Part shown: in pieces, positions 21,325 to 34,600 of the stretch
Numbering within the stretch: position 1 is the stretch's first letter
Layout: the number at the start of each line of letters is the position of its first letter
NCBI GenBank assembly: GCA_944989445.1
Contig: CALYLW010001029.1
Span: 62,001-126,000, forward strand
DNA from: Ampullaceana balthica
Taxonomy: Eukaryota > Mollusca > Gastropoda > Lymnaeidae
Direction: 5' to 3'
DNA length: 64,000 nt
Made by a program: the position numbers and the translations under genes
Notes under the pieces: generated by a model
The model's input: the letters and a program-made list of their open reading frames with translations, nothing else
Told to the model about the DNA's origin: nothing
Databases searched by the model: none

Positions 21325-21628
21325 AACGTGATCCGCTGTCAGACAACATGGCCTTCAATGTCCGCTGTTAGACAACATGGCCCTCAATGTGGTCCGCTGT
21401 CAGACAACATGGCCTTCAACGTGATCCGCTGTCAGACAACATGGCCTTCAATGTCCGCTGTTAGACAACATGGACCTCAATGTGGTCCGCTGTCAGACAA
21501 CAAGGCCTTAAATGTCCGCTGTTAGACAACATGGCCCTCAATGTGGTCCGCTGTCAGACAACATGGCCTTCAACGTGATCCGCTGTCAGACAACATGGCC
21601 TTCAACGTGATCCGCTGTCAGACAAGAC
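21325..21628 (+). repeat. Minisatellite with ~93-bp three-part higher-order unit
   Basis: Subunits of 29-32 bp built on gtccgctgtcagacaacatg. They alternate as gtgatccgctgtcag, gtccgctgttagac and gtggtccgctgtcag, giving a repeat of about 93 bp; roughly ten subunits in all. A 65-codon frame through it is a by-product. Confidence 0.9.
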
Positions 21629-22937
21629 AGCATGAGATTTTCACCCCAACCAAAATTATATATACTCCCCTGCACCCATACCATACCACTTTGGTATAAA
21701 TTTGTTAACGTCTGAATGAGATTTTTTGCGAATGCCATCTCGGGTTACGCCTAGAACAAAGGCTACTTTCTGTATAAAATAATTGAACTGTTCATAAGTG
21801 AACACCAACTTCACCCGCTAGTAAGCTATCCATACATTTCTATGGACCCCTTTGTTCAGAGGTACTGACTTTGACCTCGTCAGGGTGAATGTATTATAGT
21901 AAACTATTTATAGCGCAGTCGTGTCCATGAATAATAATTATGGGAACCGGTGTAACGCGCCCGACTCCACAAGTTGTCATCAAGCAGGGATCTCAACCAT
22001 GTCTTTCACACGGTGCGTGTCTACCCGAATACTTGGTCCTGGTCTACGGGCCGTAGACGAGAATCCGATGGGGTGGAAACAATCTTCAACTTTGGAATGC
22101 TTTTTGTGTGTGTGTGTGTGTACATCGAATTGTGGAATGCGGTCATTAGTCGATTTAATCATTGTGCGTCGTTCAAGTTAGATAATTGGCTGTTGTTGAA
22201 TGATTACTTTTGTATGCGGATTATATTCGTTAGTCAATTTAACCTTTTTTTTAAAAAAACGTTTAAAATGCGATGTTTGTTTTACTATTCAGTTTTTTTC
22301 CTAAGGATTGTAATAATAATTAGTTTATAGTTTATTTGAAAACAACAATTTTCACCCACCAGAACATTTCCCTAATGACGCCCATGGCTGTGTCACGTGG
22401 GTCCCTCATGCGCCACCACGCGCCCCATTGTGTGGGCAGTCGTTGAAATGAAGCGTGTCTTTGAGGTACCCGTTGTCATTTCGGTGCTCGGGTCTTCATA
22501 AAAAACTTGGATTTCTAAAGCTGTGTTTGAACAGATCGTCACACGGTAAATGAAGCACGCGCGTATACGGGTGACGTGGGCCATCGAGAGAAATAAAGGC
22601 TTGGCGAAACACACACATCTTAGATGTAAACTAGAGCAGGATTTCACGTGTATCTTCTTTTAACATAATCTATCCATCACATTTCTTTAATTGGAATAAA
22701 TGTATTTTTCCTTCCCTTTAAGTAATTATAAACATTTCAATTTAATGTAAAGCCCGCCCCCCCACTTCCTCCCCCCAACAACTCATTATTATATAACGTG
22801 TACTCACACTCTGTTCAATTGCCATTGACCGTGTATTTTGTTATAGTCCACTTATTGGTGTGTGGGTTGAGGTATCACATATTTTATTGGAACGAATCCT
22901 TGTACCTAGCGTGAATCTACGGCAGTGGTGGGCACAG
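21629..22937. other. No supported gene
   Basis: Contains MITE-like words at 21990-22070 (agcagggatctcaacc, cgggccgtagacgag) without definable ends, and C-runs near 22755. Frames of up to 118 codons (21974-22330) have no motif. Confidence 0.4.
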
Positions 22938-22945
22938 GACAAGGG

Positions 22946-23107
22946 CAATGTTCCCTTTAAGATATTTTACCGACGCCGCGCAGCAGTTTAGAATTATCGC
23001 GCAGCAAATTTCGTAATTTATTGCACAAAATATGGATGCTGCGCAACTTTGCACACAAGTTTTTTTTAACTTTGCACACGGACCAACGATCCTTAGAGGG
23101 AACATTG
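22946..23107. mobile_element. hAT-type MITE with perfect TSD (gacaaggg)
   Basis: Inverted ends caatgttcccttta and ccttagagggaacattg; perfect 8-bp duplications gacaaggg on both sides. The body carries gcgcagca and gcacaca motifs. It appears inserted in an older hAT-like MITE (ggcagtggtgggcac ... gtggcccgcgggccgc, about 22922-23295). Confidence 0.93.
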
Positions 23108-23322
23108 GACAAGGGCCGCATCAGTATGTCATGAAATGTCAAAGGTCCTCACCTACGAAAACGTCTGACACGGTTTAAGCATAGACAGGACGATTTTAGC
23201 TTATATTTATCGATTGTTTTCAAATTTGATGCTGGCCTCTGCGAGCCGTACAGAATCCCATAGCGGGCTGCATGTGGCCCGCGGGCCGCAGCTTTCCCTC
23301 TCCTATAAGTCTTGGTTAGGAC

Positions 23323-23579
23323 CAATGTCCACTCTAAGTTTCGTTGTTTCGTGTGCATAATCACAAACTTGTGTGCCAAGATGCACAGCATCCATTTTTT
23401 GTGCACAGTATTACACCTCACAAACATAGATATTTTATCCTTGTCTAAATTTGCTGCGCAGTAATTCTAAAATGCTGCGCAGTAATTCTAAAATGCTGCG
23501 CAGTAATTCTAAAATGCTGCGCGGCATCGGTCAGATATCTGCGCGCCCGCGCAATTGCGCAGCTAAAAAGAAAACATTG
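23323..23579. mobile_element. Second member of the caatgttcc MITE family, internally expanded
   Basis: Ends caatgtccactctaag and gctaaaaagaaaacattg; flanks gttaggac / gttaaaac agree at 6 of 8 positions. The same gcacaca and gctgcgcag motifs as the copy at 22946. Contains a short tandem repeat at about 23453-23520 (21-bp unit ctgcgcagtaattctaaaat, three to four copies). Confidence 0.8.
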
Positions 23580-23587
23580 GTTAAAAC

Positions 23588-24202
23588 CACATGGGTTCTG
23601 CATGTCAATATGTTTGAGATATATCTTACAGGTATTATAGCTTTTCATGACAACTTTAAATTATTTCTTCAAACTCGAAAATACAACTTGACTTTGGAAA
23701 AAAAAATCAAACAAGCTGAAGGATTCGAGTAGAACCACAGCCAACTTTTCAATTCGAAGAGACACGGAGACAAAGGCGGAGAACACAGCTATTTCCAGAT
23801 CGTCTCATAGACAGGCCAGGAGGCTATTCAAACCCCGGTCCTCTGGAATGTTAAGCTTTTCGCGTTACGTGATGCCAGGCCTTACATATCGCCCGAAAGA
23901 CGCCTGCAACTCAGGTAAATAGGCAGACACTTGGTGGTAAGTGAAGCCCGTCTTGCTACAGAAAGATCCAAAAGCAAAGAATTTCATTAAAAAAATTATT
24001 TGGGTATACATTCTCCTCATTATGAACACGATGTGATTTTAATTTGATTCACTTGCGTAGGATCATATGTGAATTCAATGGCGTAAGTTAAGAAGGGACA
24101 AAGGGAAATCCACCACTGGTGGCAACATTTATAATTGTATTATCATGAACAAGAAAGAATAGTAGTTTCTAAATGTGCAAAATATTTAAGTTAGGATGTG
24201 AT
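23588..24202. other. No recognisable feature
   Basis: Apparently unique sequence, no supported frame. Confidence 0.45.
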
Positions 24203-24529
24203 TCAAATGTGTACTATGAACTAGATCAAATGTGTACTATGAACTAGATCAAATATGTACTATGAACTAGATCAAATATGTACTATGAACTAGATCAAAT
24301 GTGAACTATGAACTAGATCAAATGTGTACTATGAACTAGATCAAATGTGTACTATGAACTATGAACTAGATCAAATATGTACTATGAACTAGATCAAATG
24401 TGTACTATAAACTAGATCAAATGTGTACTATGAACTAGATCAAATGTGTACTATGAACTAGAGCAAATGTGTACTATGAACTAGATCAAATGTGTACTAT
24501 GAACTAGATCAAATGTGTACTTTGAACTT
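24203..24529 (+). repeat. Minisatellite, 23-bp unit, ~14 copies
   Basis: Unit tgtgtactatgaactagatc plus aaa. One copy has an internal duplication of ctatgaa, and some copies read tatgtac. Highly homogeneous. Confidence 0.95.
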
Positions 24530-24600
24530 ATCCAATGTATACGATGAAGTTGAACGGGTTAAAAATACAAAAAAAACTAACTCTTAAAAAGCCCAGTGGC

Positions 24601-24791
24601 CAGAGGCGTCACTAGGGCTGTTGTCACCCAGTGTGGTAGCTCATAGTGCCACCCCCTCACGACTTACTCCATAGACCTCCTCCGAGCCTGGCAGTGCCAA
24701 AAAACGGGAACATACATAAGTTTACCTTTTGGTGAAACCCATTGTGATGGTGTCACCCGGTGTGGTCTGCACCCCCCTAGTGACGCCTCTG
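24601..24791. mobile_element. hAT-type MITE, cagaggcgtcactag family
   Basis: Inverted ends cagaggcgtcactaggg and cccctagtgacgcctctg. Flanks ccagtggc (24593-24600) and ccagtgcc (24792-24799) match at 7 of 8 positions. Subterminal gtcacccagtgtggt and gtcacccggtgtggt are also near repeats of each other. A longer relative is at 51766. Confidence 0.92.
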
Positions 24792-24799
24792 CCAGTGCC

Positions 24800-26394
24800 A
24801 CAAAGGTACTGTAAGTGGGAAATAGTTTGTATCACCACCCCTCCCACCCCTGAATGAGATCGTCAGAAGTAGCCGAGGATATGGCCCCTCCGTGCGAAGA
24901 AAAAGTGACGCCTGGGGCGGACTCAGCCCCTCCCTACCTACGCCACTGAGCTGTCGGCTCTGATTAATAGGATCAAAACAGACACGTAAATAAGAGGGGG
25001 AAAAAAGTGGGGGGGGACAAGAATGTTTGGATAAACGATGCATAACAAATAACCAAGAGCGAAACCACTTGCTGTTACGACACGCTTGGGTGAATCTTGA
25101 CGAAGCTGTCGGTCTTCATCATGTTTGGGGTTTAGGTTGACATGACGTGGCAGGCCAAGTGTATCAAACGGTCGTGCTCCTTACAAGATGTAACTACTCA
25201 TCGGTGTTTGTCATCTCTCAGTCCGGAGTCTCAGTCGTATCTCGTAACGTAATGAATGGTAATAATCTTTTTAGCATAAATATATAAGTGACAATACATT
25301 TCTTTTTTTTTACTTTTTTTTTAAAATGATACGGGTGTAATCATTTTTGTTTCGTGATCAAGTCTACCATACTGACTCAAATTAAAGTAGAATCAACAAA
25401 GATATATTTGAAAAAAAAGTCCAAACAAAATACCAGGATAATTGTTTACAATTTTAACAAAATTGCTCAATCTGAAACCCCGGATGTTCTATAAATAGAT
25501 TTTCGTCATTAAATTTCAAAGCTTTTTAGGAAACTGTATAGTCTACACGTATCAAGACCTTTTCAGTCTTAATCACTACCGTTACCTTAAACATTTGAGA
25601 CACGATATCTCAACACGGAGCATACTGTACCATAATAAATACTTATACTGTCCAACATTGTATGCTATATTTTTTTCTAATAATTCTAAACGTTTGGTAT
25701 CAAGCAATACAACATGTTATATAACCATTCTGTTAGTAGTCCGTGATTGGCCCCAAACGTTACGATAAATTTGATTATGGCTTCAATACTGTGATGATAT
25801 TTCTTTACAGTCGCTTATTTTAAATACAAAATAACAATGATGAAGTGTCCATTTGAAAACAACTGGGAACCGTTCGTACGACTGGCTGTAGCCCATATTT
25901 TCATGGTCTCAGGGTGTTAAATTGTAACCGGTTTTTGAAGTCCTTGACTATAACTTATAACAGCCCCCACCCCAACCCCTCCCGGAGCCTACCAGCACAC
26001 ACACAAACACACATAAACACACACACACAAACACACATACTAACCTAACAACAACATCTAACCACACACGGGGGAAAAAAGCGCGATCTCTTTGTTTATC
26101 TCCTCCGAAAGAAGAGTTACGTTCGAGGGTAAAGGATTTTTGCGTGCTGGGGGACTTTGGGGGGGGGCGCAGGGGCAATCCCATTGTTAACTTAACCCTC
26201 ACATACGAAATACGTCGCCGTGGTTCTTTATTAAATATGCGGGACTAGCAAGACTTAATATACCTTTTCTTTTTTTTGAAATTCCTTAAAAAAGAAAAAA
26301 AAACCTTACATGGCCTACATTCACATTCTTTACCTTTCATTTCGTGCGGTATTAACTGTCTGTCTGGAGTCGAGTGAAACATTCTGTACACTCT
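24800..26394. other. Gene-free stretch
   Basis: Includes a CA-rich tract at about 25995-26040 and G/C runs near 26150. No credible frame. Confidence 0.45.
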
Positions 26395-27646
26395 CCCACG
26401 ACTGAAATGATATATCTATCTATACTGGTAATGGTTATTTAACCCACGACTGAAATGATATATCTATCTATACTGGCAATGGTTATTTAACCCACGACTG
26501 AAATGATATATATATCTATCTATACTGGCAATGGTTATTTAACCCACGACTGAAATGATATATCTATCTATACTGGCAATGGTTATTTAACCCACGACTG
26601 AAATGATATATCTATCTATACTGGCAATGGTTATTTAACCCACGACTGAAATGATATATCTATCTATACTGGCAATGGTTATTTAACCCACGACTGAAAT
26701 GATATATCTATCTATACTGGCAATGGTTATTTAACCCACGACTGAAATGATATATCTATCTATACTGGCAATGGTTATTTAACCCACGACTGAAATGATA
26801 TATCTATCTATACTGGCAATGGTTATTTAACCCACGACTGAAATGATATATCTATCTATACTGGCAATGGTTATTTAACCCACGACTGACATGCTATATC
26901 TATCTATACTGGCAATGGTTATTTAACCCACGACTGAAATGATATATCTATCTATACTGGCAATGGTTATTTAACCCACGACTGAAATGATATATCTATC
27001 TATACTGGCAATGGTTATTTAACACATGACTGAAATGATATATCTATCTATACTGGCAATGGTTATTTAACCCACGACTGACATGCTATATCTATCTATA
27101 CTGGCAATGGTTATTTAACCCACGACTGAAATGATATATCTATCTATACTGGCAATGGTTATTTAACCCACGACTGAAATGATATATCTATCTATACTGG
27201 TAATGGTTATTTAACCCACGACTGAAATGATATATCTATCTATACTGGTAATGGTTATTTAACCCACGACTGACATGCTATATCTATCTATACTGGCAAT
27301 GGTTATTTAACCCACGACTGAAATGATATATCTATCTATACTGGCAATGGTTATTTAACCCACGACTGAAATGATATATCTATCTATACTGGCAATGGTT
27401 ATTTAACCCACGACTGAAATGATATATCTATCTATACTGGCAATGGTTATTTAACCCACGACTGACATGCTATATCTATCTATACTGGTAATGGTTATTT
27501 AACCCACGACTGACATGCTATATCTATCTATACTGGTAATGGTTTTTTACCCCACGACTGACATGCTATATCTATCTATACTGGCAATGGTTATTTAACC
27601 CACGACTGACATGCTATATCTATCTATACTGGTAATGGTTATTTAA
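26395..27646 (+). repeat. 48-bp satellite, 26 copies, with partial 4-unit periodicity
   Basis: Each unit reads cccacgactgaaatgatata, tctatctatactgg, caatggttatttaa; all are 48 bp except copy 3 (52 bp). A linked variant (gacatgcta replacing gaaatgata) marks copies 11, 15, 19 and 23, every fourth unit, and then the last copies 24-26. Stop codons rule out coding across the array. Confidence 0.97.
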
Positions 27647-28094
27647 CCCAACGCGTCACTCTCACTCAACCAAATCTTTCTAAACCAATAATTTTGAATA
27701 TTGCGACATGCTTTATGAAGTATAAAAATGTGTGTCTGTGTTAAAATTTAATAATTTAACACACATACACAAAAATCCGCTTAGTGTGGTCAGGGGTGGA
27801 ACTAGGCCTGTCAACGGGTACCCGGGAATCCGGGTACCCGTTGCCGTGCGATTACCCGGGTAGTAAGATTGCGCCCGGATACCCGTGAAAATGTTACTAC
27901 AATGTATATACCAACGGTGGCCAAATGGCGGCTCGCGAGCCGCATGCGGCTCTTCTGTGTTCACATTGCGGCTCGCGAACAATTTATGAAATTAAAAATT
28001 TTCCTTTGAAATGTATAATATAAAAAGTTAATGAATTTTTTAAAAATTTAAAAAAAAATTATTTTTAAAAATTAATCTTTACCAAAACAAAGGT

Positions 28095-28575
28095 TTGAAA
28101 ATAATTTGGGCTAGATCTAAAGAAAGAAACAGCAAACTTGCAGAGTTAAGGTCTGAAATGTGTCAGCAGAAGACACTACTTACTGTTTCAAAGAAAGTGT
28201 CACTTCAACCGACTCAAGTTATGCATTCGCTTGGAATATTTCTCGTGCTAAACGACCTTATTCTAATGGGGACTTCATTAAGAAGAATATCGAGGACGGA
28301 ATTTTAATTGTAGATCCAAATTGTTCCAGACTTCGGATACTGGCAACACGAATTCCAATGTCACCCCATACCACTGAGTAACGTATAGCAGACATAATCG
28401 GGGATATTGAAAGAAAATGAGTAACGACTTAAAGAACTGTGTAGCATTCAGTTTGTTTCTTTATGAATAAACAGATATTCAAGATACGCCACAATTGGCG
28501 GTGTTCCTTTGTGCTGTTTCATTAGACGTGGCTATAAGAGAGGAGGTACCACTCTCACATGCCGGAAGTGAAATA
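28095..28575 (+). pseudogene. hAT transposase remnant
   Basis: Three frame-shifted blocks follow the known order of a GTF2IRD2/ZBED-like hAT transposase. The first is SKLAELRSEMCQQKTLL (about 28125-28190), like the K-L-x-x-L...QQ helix after the BED finger. The second is SYAFAWNISRAKRPYSNGDF then IKKNIEDGI (about 28215-28305), matching the family's A-x-x-I-A-x-x-K-P-F/Y-x-x-G-x-F-x-K block. The third is SNDLKNCVAFSLFLYE, a stop, TDIQDTPQLAVFLCAVSLD and EEV (about 28417-28545), matching the first catalytic region, normally LDEST-DI-DTAQL. Here the position of the expected catalytic Asp reads Tyr and a stop codon follows, so the copy is dead. The RNase H core and C-terminal dimerisation region are absent; the array begins about 100 bp further on. 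Confidence 0.72.
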
Positions 28576-28675
28576 TCCTTAACTTAAAAAAAGGTAGTTT
28601 CAGACTTATATCCATTTTCTGTTTAACCTACTGATGTACTCCACAAATCAAATCAAAGCACCAAGCAGTAAATAG

Positions 28676-31600
28676 CAACCACAACTACTAGCTACCACAA
28701 CTACTAGCTACCACAACTACTATTTACCACAACTACTAGCTACCACAACTACCATTTACCACAACTACTAGCTATCACAACTACTAGCTATCACAACTAC
28801 TAGCTATCACAACTACTAGCTACCACAACTACTATTTACCACAACTACTAGCTACCACAACTACTAGCTACCACAACTACTAGCTACCACAACTACTAGC
28901 TACCACAACTACTATTTACCACAACTACTAGCTACCACAACTACTAGCTACCACAACTACTAGCTACCACAACTACTAGCTACCACAACTACTAGCTACC
29001 ACAACTACTAGCTACCACAACTACTAGCTACCGCAACTACTAGCTACCACAACTACTAGCTACCACAGCTACTAGCTACCACAACTACTAGCTACCACAA
29101 CTACTAGCTACCACAACTACTAGCTACCACAGCTACTAGCTATCACAACTACTATTTACCACAACTACTAGCTACCACAACTACTAGCTACCACAACTAC
29201 TAGCTACCACAGCTACTAGCTATCACAACTACTATTTACCACAACTACTAGCTATCACAACTACTATTTACCACAACTACTAGCTACCACAACTACTAGC
29301 TACCACAACTACTAGCTACCACAACTACTAGCTACCACAGCTACTAGCTATCACAACTACTAGCTACCACAACTACTAGCTACCACAACTACTATTTACC
29401 ACAACTACTAGCTATCACAACTACTATTTACCACAACTACTAGCTACCACAACTACTAGCTACCACAACTACTAGCTACCACAGCTACTAGCTATCACAA
29501 CTACTATTTACCACAACTACTAGCTACCACAACTACTATTTACCACAACTACTAGCTACCACAACTACTATTTACCACAACTACTAGCTACCACAACTAC
29601 TATTTACCACAACTACTAGCTATCACAACTACTATTTACCACAACTACTAGCTACCACAACTACTATTTACCACAACTACTAGCTACCACAACTACTAGC
29701 TACCACAGCTACTAGCTATCACAACTACTATTTACCACAACTACTAGCTATCACAACTACTATTTACCACAACTACTAGCTACCACAACTACTATTTACC
29801 ACAACTACTAGCTACCACAACTACTATTTACCACAACTACTAGCTACCACAACTACTATTTACCACAACTACTAGCTACCACAACTACTATTTACCACAA
29901 CTACTAGCTACCACAACTACTATTTACCACAACTACTAGCTACCACAACTACTAGCTACCACAACTACTATTTACCACAACTACTAGCTATCACAACTAC
30001 TATTTACCACAACTACTAGCTACCACAACTACTAGCTACCACAACTACTAGCTACCACAGCTACTAGCTATCACAACTACTATTTACCACAACTACTAGC
30101 TACCACAACTACTATTTACCACAACTACTAGCTACCACAACTACTATTTACCACAACTACTAGCTACCACAACTACTATTTACCACAACTACTAGCTATC
30201 ACAACTACTATTTACCACAACTACTAGCTACCACAACTACTAGCTACTACAACTACTAGCTACCACAACTACTATTTACCACAACTACTAGCTACCACAA
30301 CTACTAGCTACCACAACTACTAGCTACCACAACTACTAGCTACCACAACTACTAGCTACCACAACTACTAGCTACCGCAACTACTAGCTACCACAACTAC
30401 TAGCTACCACAGCTACTAGCTATCACAACTACTATTTACCACAACTACTAGCTACCACAACTACTAGCTACCACAACTACTAGCTACCACAGCTACTAGC
30501 TATCACAACTACTATTTACCACAACTACTAGCTACCACAACTACTATTTACCACAACTACTAGCTACCACAACTACTATTTACCACAACTACTAGCTATC
30601 ACAACTACTATTTACCACAACTACTAGCTACCACAACTACTATTTACCACAACTACTAGCTACCACAACTACTATTTACCACAACTACTAGCTACCACAA
30701 CTACTATTTACCACAACTACTAGCTACCACAACTACTATTTACCACAACTACTAGCTATCACAACTACTATTTACCACAACTACTAGCTACCACAACTAC
30801 TATTTACCACAACTACTAGCTACCACAACTACTATTTACCACAACTACTAGCTATCACAACTACTATTTACCACAACTACTAGCTATCACAACTACTATT
30901 TACCACAACTACTAGCTACCACAACTACTATTTACCACAACTACTAGCTACCACAACTACTAGCTACCACAACTACTAGCTACCACAACTACTAGCTACC
31001 ACAACTACTAGCTATCACAACTACTAGCTACCACAACTACTAGCTACCACAACTACTAGCTACCTCAACTACTATTTACCACAACTACTAGCTACCACAA
31101 CTACTATTTACCAGAACTACTAGCTATCACAACTACTATTTACCACAACTACTAGCTATCACAACTACTATTTACCACAACTACTAGCTACCACAACTAC
31201 TATTTACCACAACTACTAGCTACCACAACTACTAGCTACCACAACTACTAGCTATCACAACTACTAGCTACCACAACTACTAGCTACCACATCTACTAGC
31301 TACCACAACTACTAGCTACCACAACTACTAGCTACCACAACTACTAGCTACCACAACTACTAGCTACCACAACTACTAGCTACCACAACTACTAGCTACC
31401 ACAACTACTAGCTACCACAACTACTAGCTACCACAACTACTAGCTACCACAACTACTAGCTACCACAACTACTAGCTACCACAACTACTAGCTACCACAA
31501 CTACTAGCTACCACAACTACTAGCTACCACAACTACTAGCTACCACAACTACTAGCTATCACAACTACTAGCTACCACAACTACTATCTACCACAACTAC

Positions 31601-34600
31601 TAGCTACCACAACTACTAGCTACCACAACTACTAGCTACCACAACTACTATCTACCACAACTACTAGCTACCACAACTACTAGCTACCACAACTACTATC
31701 TACCACAACTACTAGCTACCACAACTACTAGCTACCACAACTACTAGCTACCACAACTACTAGCTACCACAACTACTAGCTACCACAACTACTATCTACC
31801 ACAACTACTAGCTACCACAACTACTAGCTACCACAACTACTAGCTACCACAACTACTAGCTACCACAACTACTAGCTACCACAACTACTAGCTACCACAA
31901 CTACTAGCTACCACAACTACTAGCTACCACAACTACTAGCTACCACAACTACTAGCTACCACAACTACTAGCTACCACAACTACTAGCTACCACAACTAC
32001 TAGCTACCACAACTACTAGCTACCACAACTACTACCACAACTACTAGCTACCACAACTACTAGCTACCACAACTACTAGCTACCACAACTACTAGCTACC
32101 ACAACTACTAGCTACCACAACTACTAGCTACCACAACTACTAGCTACCACAACTACTAGCTACCACAACTACTAGCTACCACAACTACTAGCTACCACAA
32201 CTACTAGCTACCACAACTACTAGCTACCACAACTACTAGCTACCACAACTACTAGCTACCACAACTACTAGCTACCACAACTACTAGCTACCACAACTAC
32301 TAGCTACCACAACTACTAGCTACCACAACTACTAGCTACCACAACTACTAGCTACCACAACTACTAGCTACCACAACTACTAGCTACCACAACTACTAGC
32401 TACCACAACTACTAGCTACCACAACTACTAGCTACCACAACTACTAGCTACCACAACTACTAGCTACCACAACTACTAGCTACCACAACTACTAGCTACC
32501 ACAACTACTAGCTACCACAACTACTAGCTACCACAACTACTAGCTACCACAACTACTAGCTACCACAACTACTAGCTACCACAACTACTAGCTACCACAA
32601 CTACTAGCTACCACAACTACTAGCTACCACAACTACTAGCTACCACAACTACTAGCTACCACAACTACTAGCTACCACAACTACTAGCTACCACAACTAC
32701 TAGCTACCACAACTACTAGCTACCACAACTACTAGCTACCACAACTACTAGCTACCACAACTACTATCTACCACAACTACTAGCTACTACAACTACTAGC
32801 TACCACAACTACTAGCTACCACAACTACTAGCTACTACAACTACTAGCTATCACAACTACTAGCTACCACAACTACTAGCTACTACAACTACTAGCTACC
32901 ACAACTACTAGCTACCACAACTACTAGCTACCACAACTACTAGCTACCACAACTACTAGCTACCACAACTACTAGCTACCACAACTACTAGCTACCACAA
33001 CTACTAGCTACCACAACTACTAGCTACCACAACTACTAGCTACCACAACTACTAGCTACCACAACTACTATCTACCACAACTACTAGCTACCACAACTAC
33101 TAGCTACCACAACTACTAGCTACCACAACTACTAGCTACCACAACTACTAGCTACCACAACTACTAGCTACCACAACTACTAGCTACTACAACTACTAGC
33201 TACCACAACTACTAGCTACCACAACTACTATCTACCACAACTACTAGCTACCACAACTACTAGCTACCACAACTACTAGCTACCACAACTACTAGCTACC
33301 ACAACTACTAGCTACCACAACTACTAGCTACCACAACTACTAGCTACCACAACTACTAGCTACCACAACTACTAGCTACCACAACTACTAGCTACCACAA
33401 CTACTATCTACCACAACTACTAGCTACCACAACTACTAGCTACTACAACTACTAGCTACCACAACTACTATCTACCACAACTACTAGCTACCACAACTAC
33501 TAGCTACCACAACTACTAGCTACCACAACTACTAGCTACCACAACTACTATTTACCACAACTACTAGCTACCACAACTACTAGCTACTACAACTACTATC
33601 TACCACAACTACTAGCTACCACAACTACTAGCTACCACAACTACTATTTACCACAACTACTAGCTACTACAACTACTAGCTACTACAACTACTATTTACC
33701 ACAACTACTAGCTACTACAACTACTTGCTACTACAACTACTAGCTACCACAACTACTATTTACCACAACTACTAGCTACTACAACTACTAGCTACTACAA
33801 CTACTAGCTACCACAACTACTATTTACCACAACTACTAGCTACTACAACTACTAGCTACTACAACTACTAGCTACTACAACTACTAGCTACTACAACTAC
33901 TATTTACCACAACTACTAGCTACTACAACTACTAGCTACTACAACTACTAGCTACCACAACTACTAGCTACTACAACTACTAGCTACCACAACTACTATT
34001 TACCACAACTACTAGCTACCACAACTACTAGCTACTACAACTACTAGCTACCACAACTACTATTTACCACAACTACTAGCTACTACAACTACTAGCTACT
34101 ACAACTACTAGCTACCACAACTACTAGCTACCACAACTACTATTTACCACAACTACTAGCTACCACAACTACTAGCTACTACAACTACTAGCTACCACAA
34201 CTACTAGCTACCACAACTACTATTTACCACAACTACTAGCTACCACAACTACTAGCTACTACAACTACTAGCTACCACAACTACTAGCTACCACAACTAC
34301 TAGCTACTACAACTACTAGCTACCACAACTACTAGCTACTACAACTACTAGCTACCACAACTACTAGCTACCACAACTACTAGCTACCACAACTACTAGC
34401 TACTACAACTACTAGCTACCACAACTACTAGCTACCACAACTACTATTTACCACAACTACTAGCTACCACAACTACTAGCTACCACAACTACTAGCTACT
34501 ACAACTACTAGCTACCACAACTACTAGCTACCACAACTACTAGCTACCACAACTACTAGCTACTACAACTACTAGCTACCACAACTACTAGCTACCACAA

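Noticed and set aside
26395..27646. 48-bp unit (a multiple of three) as a coding repeat
   Set aside because: The unit has in-frame stops (taa at the end of each unit, tga and tag/tat context in others), so no frame crosses it.
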